Shown piece by piece: positions 4,773-7,968 of a DNA stretch of 7,968 bases. The position numbers were made by a program, and so were the translations under genes. Source of the stretch: DATAEU01 sp046735355 (GTDB lineage: Bacteria; Actinomycetota; UBA4738; HRBIN12); assembly GCA_046735355.1 (NCBI GenBank), contig JBKPTC010000068.1, positions 1-7,968 of the forward strand. Direction: 5' to 3'. The first letter of the stretch is position 1, and each line of letters begins with the position of its first letter. Under the pieces are notes generated by a model. The model had not been told where the DNA came from. It searched no databases and saw nothing but the letters and a program-made list of their open reading frames with translations.

Positions 4773-5516
4773 TCACGCGCGGCTCGCCCGGATGTTGAGC
4801 CGGACGTAGTCGAGCTCGCGGCCGGGGAGCAGTCGGACGACGTCCTCGACGAACGCGTCTCGTTCCTCCGGCGCCATCGATGCGAGCTGCTCGCGCAACA
4901 CGGCGGTCCGGAGGAACGTCCGGAACGTCTCGTCGTCGTCGAACGCCGCCGGCTCGCGCCGCAGCCAGGTCTCGACGTCGGTGAACCCGGCGCGTTCGAG
5001 CCTGGCACGCGTCTCGTCCGGCGCGGCGAAGACGACGTCGCTCGGATGACCGAGCCGCCGGAGCGCCGACATCACCGTTTCGACGTTGCCGCGGCCGCCG
5101 CACTGCGCCGCGAGCCGTCCGCCCGGCCGCACGACCGCGGCGAGGTTCGCGAACAGCGCGTCGTGATCGCGAACCCAATGGAACGTCGCCGTCGACAGGA
5201 CGGCGTCGACCGGCTCGGCGATCCGAAGCGGTGCGCCGAGATCCCCCTCCACGAACGACACCCGGTCGCGGAACCGCGACAGGCGCTCGCGCGCGCGCCC
5301 GAGCATCTCGGTCGAGGCGTCGAGTGCGATGACGCGGACGGCCGGCCAGCGCTCGAGAAGCTGCTCCGTGACCCGGCCGGAACCGCACCCGGCGTCGAGC
5401 GCGACGCCGCCGTCCGCGAGGTCGAGCCAACCGACGACGCTTCTTCCCCATCGCGTCTGCGGATGCGAGACGCGGTCGTACGTCGACGCATCCCACTCGC
5501 GCGGCCGCTCGGTCAT
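4773..5516 (-). CDS. Class I SAM-dependent methyltransferase, trans-aconitate methyltransferase-like
   Basis: Cytoplasmic Rossmann-fold methyltransferase of 247 residues. SAM-binding motif I is ALDAGCGSGRVTEQLLERWP (from about residue 39). The acidic ribose-binding residue is Asp66 in VIALDASTEML, and motif II is FVEGDLG (Asp92). TATFHWVRDHDALFANL and VVRPGGRLAAQCGG follow, a pattern shared with trans-aconitate 2-methyltransferase (Tam) and related enzymes. The substrate cannot be assigned. The ATG at 5514-5516 is chosen because the conserved N-terminus begins there; the open frame continuing upstream to 6023 is low-complexity shadow of the cyclase gene. No clear ribosome binding site is visible. 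It converges on dsrE2 with a 10-bp gap and diverges from the cyclase gene across 61 bp. Confidence 0.85.
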   Translation of the reverse strand: MTERPREWDASTYDRVSHPQTRWGRSVVGWLDLADGGVALDAGCGSGRVTEQLLERWPAVRVIALDASTEMLGRARERLSRFRDRVSFVEGDLGAPLRIAEPVDAVLSTATFHWVRDHDALFANLAAVVRPGGRLAAQCGGRGNVETVMSALRRLGHPSDVVFAAPDETRARLERAGFTDVETWLRREPAAFDDDETFRTFLRTAVLREQLASMAPEERDAFVEDVVRLLPGRELDYVRLNIRASRA

Positions 5517-5542
5517 TCGAGTCAGCTTCGCAGACGGGACCC

Positions 5543-5572
5543 TTGGCCTGGGTTCGCCGGCGCTCCTAGACT
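5543..5572 (+). promoter_or_regulatory. Promoter giving a leaderless cyclase transcript
   Basis: A -35-like TTGGCC (5543-5548), an 18-base spacer and a -10-like TAGACT (5567-5572) lie in the 61-bp divergent gap. The predicted transcript start is at about 5578, which is exactly the G of the GTG start codon. No ribosome binding site precedes that codon. A leaderless mRNA explains both facts, and leaderless genes are common in actinobacteria. No matching promoter for the divergent methyltransferase could be seen in this gap. Confidence 0.6.
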
Positions 5573-5577
5573 TCCTC

Positions 5578-7968
5578 GTGGTCTGCGAGCGATGCGGCGC
5601 CGAGAACGGCGAGGACGCGCGCTTCTGCTCGGCGTGCGGCTCGGCCCTCGGCACGGGATGCCCCCGGTGTGGATCGCCGTTTCCGCCGGACGCGCGCTTC
5701 TGCTCCAGGTGCGGCGCGCCCGTCGCCGAGCCGCCGGACGCGTTCGGTTCGGCCGAGGAGCGCAAGCTCGTCACGGTTCTGTTCGCCGACATCGAGGGAT
5801 CGACCGCGCTCGGCGAACGGCTCGACCCCGAGCCGCTGCAGCAGGTGATGGGCCGGTACTTCGACGCCATGCGCGCCGAGATCGTCTCGCAGGGCGGGCT
5901 CGTCGAGAAGTTCATCGGCGACGCGGTGATGGCCGTGTTCGGCGCGCCGACGGCGCACGAGGACGACGCCGCCCGCGCCGTTCGCGCGGCGCTCCGGATG
6001 CGCGACCGACTTCGCGCGCTCAACGAGGCGCTCGAACGCGATCACGGCGTCGCGCTGGCGATGCGGATCGGCGTCAACACGGGCGAGGTGCTCGCGGTGA
6101 TGCCGCTGAGCGCGGAGCGCGGTCTCGTGACGGGCGACGCGGTCAACGTCGCGGCGCGCCTCGAGCAGGCGGCCGACCCCGGATCGGTCCTCGTCTCCGA
6201 GCGGACGGCGAGGGCCGCCGCCGGGATCCGGTTCGAGGACGCCGGCGAGCTCGAGGTGCGCGGCAAACGCGAGCGCGTCCACGTGTACGTGGCGACGGGC
6301 TTCGACGAGGCGGCGCCGGCGCCGGGGCACCCGGGCGCGGCGCCGATGGTCGGTCGCGCTCGCGAGCTCGAGCTGCTCGGCTCGATCCTGTCGAGGGCGA
6401 CCGTCGACGGCCAGCCGCACCTCGTGACGATCTACGGTGAGGCGGGCGTCGGCAAGTCGCGGCTGGTCGAGGAGTTCCTGACGCGTGCCGCCGCGACCGC
6501 GCCGGCGCCGGCGGTGGTGCGCGGGCGCTGCCTCCCCTACGGCGAGGGCGTGACGTACTGGCCGCTCGCCGAGATCCTGCGCCGGGCGGCGGCCGTCCTC
6601 GACGGGGACGCGCCGGACGAGGCGCGACGCAAGCTCGACGCGCACCTCGAGCGCCTCCCCGTTCCGATCGCGGAGCGTCCGGACGTCGACGGGCTCGCCC
6701 TGACGATCGGGCTTGCGGCCGACCGTCCGGCGACCGACCCGCGCGAGGCGCACCGCCGCGCATCGTCGGCCTGGCGTTCGTACCTGGCCGCGCTCGCTTC
6801 CTCGGGACCGCTCGTCGTCGTGATCGAGGATCTGCATTGGGCGGACTCGGCGCTGCTCGATCTGCTCGAACAGCTCACCGAGCGCCTGCCGCGACCGGTC
6901 GTGTTCGTCGGAACCGCGCGGCCGGAGCTCACCGCCAAGCGTCCGGGTTGGGGCGGCGGCGGACGCAACGCGTCGAGTCTCCTCCTCGCGCCGTTGCCGC
7001 CCGAGGACGCCACCGAGCTGCTCGACCTGCTCGCGGTGTCGCATCCGGGTCCGCTTCCGCGGCGCACGCGCACGGAGGTGCTCGAACGCGCGGGTGGAAA
7101 CCCGTTCTTCCTGGAGGAGCTTGTTCGGCTGGTCGCCGAGGACCGCGACGACGTCGCGGAGGGCGACGCGCCGCTCCCGGACTCCGTCCAGGCGTTGCTC
7201 GCGGCGCGCCTGGACCTGCTTCCGGCGGTGGAGAAGCGCGTCGCGCAGGCTGCGGGCGTCGTCGGTCGCGAGTTCTGGGCGGCGCCGCTCGCCGAGGTCC
7301 TGGCGCTTCCGCGCGAGACGATCGAGCGCGCGCTCGATGTGCTCGAGGACCGCGGTCTCGTCGAGGCGATGTCCGAGACCTCCGTCGCCGACGAGCCGGC
7401 GTTCGCGTTCCGGCATGTGCTCGCGCGCGACGTCGCGTACGAGACGCTGCCCCGGCGCGACCGGGGACGCGCGCACGCGGCGGTCGCCTCGTGGCTCGAG
7501 CGGCTGTCCGCCGGTCGCGAGCGGGAGTTCGCCGAGCTGCTCGCGCATCACTACGCCGTCGCCTACCGGTTCACGTCGGAGGACCGCGCGCGCCGGAACG
7601 AGGCGGAGCCGCTTCGCGAACACGCGCTGCGGTACGCGCTGCTCGCATCGGTCGAGGCGCGCGCGAAGCTCGCGCTCGACCCGGCGCGGGCGCACGCGCA
7701 GTCCGCGCTCGCGATCGCGGTCGGTGTCGAGGCGCGACCTGCGCTCGAGGCGCTCGGCGAGGCCGCGCTGCTCGAGGGCGACGGGGAGGAGGCGTGGGAC
7801 GCGCTGCGCCGCGCCGCCGACGCCGCGATCGCGGACGACTCGCTCGAACCGGAGGTCGTCGCGCGCGCGTGCGTCCGAGCGCTCGAGGTCGTGACCCGCA
7901 CGCGGGGGGCCCTCCGCGCCAAGCTGTCGGTCCGAGATGCCGAGCCGTACCTGCGCGCCGCCGAGGAG
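5578..7968 (+). CDS. Zinc-ribbon / class III adenylate cyclase / AAA ATPase signalling protein (partial, runs off the right edge)
   Basis: Large multidomain signalling protein; 797 residues are present with no stop. Two zinc ribbons open it (Cys3, 6, 17, 20 and Cys28, 31, 42, 45). A class III cyclase domain follows (about 60-210) and looks complete: metal-binding Asp71 (FADIEGST) and Asp115 (FIGDAVMAVFG), base-selecting Lys111 with Asp187, and transition-state Asn190 and Arg194. This residue set predicts cAMP production. From Met257 (MVGRARELELL) an AAA_16-type ATPase begins, with Walker A GEAGVGKSRL (Lys292) and Walker B LVVVIEDLHWAD (Asp418). Further motifs include GGNPFFLEELVRLV and FAFRHVLARDVAYETL. 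The last 200 residues are Ala-rich helices, probably the start of a TPR-like sensor region. Such proteins often exceed 1000 residues. The GTG start directly before the first zinc ribbon has no ribosome binding site but a well-placed -10 box. Confidence 0.92.
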   Translation, partial: MVCERCGAENGEDARFCSACGSALGTGCPRCGSPFPPDARFCSRCGAPVAEPPDAFGSAEERKLVTVLFADIEGSTALGERLDPEPLQQVMGRYFDAMRAEIVSQGGLVEKFIGDAVMAVFGAPTAHEDDAARAVRAALRMRDRLRALNEALERDHGVALAMRIGVNTGEVLAVMPLSAERGLVTGDAVNVAARLEQAADPGSVLVSERTARAAAGIRFEDAGELEVRGKRERVHVYVATGFDEAAPAPGHPGAAPMVGRARELELLGSILSRATVDGQPHLVTIYGEAGVGKSRLVEEFLTRAAATAPAPAVVRGRCLPYGEGVTYWPLAEILRRAAAVLDGDAPDEARRKLDAHLERLPVPIAERPDVDGLALTIGLAADRPATDPREAHRRASSAWRSYLAALASSGPLVVVIEDLHWADSALLDLLEQLTERLPRPVVFVGTARPELTAKRPGWGGGGRNASSLLLAPLPPEDATELLDLLAVSHPGPLPRRTRTEVLERAGGNPFFLEELVRLVAEDRDDVAEGDAPLPDSVQALLAARLDLLPAVEKRVAQAAGVVGREFWAAPLAEVLALPRETIERALDVLEDRGLVEAMSETSVADEPAFAFRHVLARDVAYETLPRRDRGRAHAAVASWLERLSAGREREFAELLAHHYAVAYRFTSEDRARRNEAEPLREHALRYALLASVEARAKLALDPARAHAQSALAIAVGVEARPALEALGEAALLEGDGEEAWDALRRAADAAIADDSLEPEVVARACVRALEVVTRTRGALRAKLSVRDAEPYLRAAEE

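Noticed and set aside
4767..4783. Small inverted repeat GCCGC/GCGGC between dsrE2 and the methyltransferase gene
   Set aside because: It has only 5-bp arms and no T-run, and such short repeats are expected by chance in GC-rich DNA.
5517..6023. Upstream extension of the methyltransferase frame to 6023
   Set aside because: Motif-free Ser/Arg-rich sequence antisense to the zinc ribbons and cyclase domain. The methyltransferase homology begins at the ATG at 5514-5516.
5566..7695. A 709-codon open frame on the minus strand opposite the cyclase gene
   Set aside because: It is Arg-rich with no recognisable motif, and it lies wholly antisense to a plus-strand frame with clear cyclase and Walker motifs. 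It is a by-product of high GC at third codon positions.

Overview
The window is GC-rich (roughly 70% by eye) and densely packed with genes. The gene set suggests an actinomycetote: a nickel superoxide dismutase with its maturation protease, a stand-alone HTH-Mop regulator, a zinc-ribbon/class III cyclase/AAA protein, and TAnnnT-type -10 elements placed right at start codons. I cannot place it more precisely; an uncultured soil lineage such as Thermoleophilia would fit.

Positions 1-3305 hold five minus-strand genes. Reading in their direction they are sodN (Ni-SOD), a strong hairpin, a divergent YchF-type GTPase, a HTH-Mop molybdate-responsive regulator, modA and modB (cut by the left edge). 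The regulator and modA overlap in an ATGA, and modA and modB are 3 bp apart, so these form one molybdate-uptake operon. modC presumably lies beyond the left edge.

Positions 3304-3762 hold the Ni-SOD maturation protease gene (sodX), head-to-head with sodN. The two start codons share one CATG palindrome, so there is no intergenic region and each gene's ribosome binding site lies inside the other gene.

Positions 3763-4762 hold a sulfur-trafficking operon, tusA-dsrE2, overlapping in an ATGA. It is preceded by a leader of about 200 bp that holds the most interesting signal in the window. A promoter-like -35/-10 pair fires into a 28-codon ORF that starts only a few bases from the predicted transcript start. 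The ORF carries a Cys-Arg-Cys-Cys-Cys run and is immediately followed by a long hairpin. This has the layout of a cysteine-responsive attenuator in front of sulfur-carrier genes.

Positions 4773-5516 hold a minus-strand SAM-dependent methyltransferase. It diverges across 61 bp from a long plus-strand gene (5578 to the right edge, unfinished) with two zinc ribbons, a complete class III nucleotidyl cyclase domain and an AAA-type ATPase domain. The cyclase appears to be read from a leaderless GTG.

Functionally, the region is rich in metal, sulfur and redox genes: Mo uptake, a Ni enzyme and its protease, and sulfur carriers. All functional calls come from reading motifs and general family knowledge; no database search was made.
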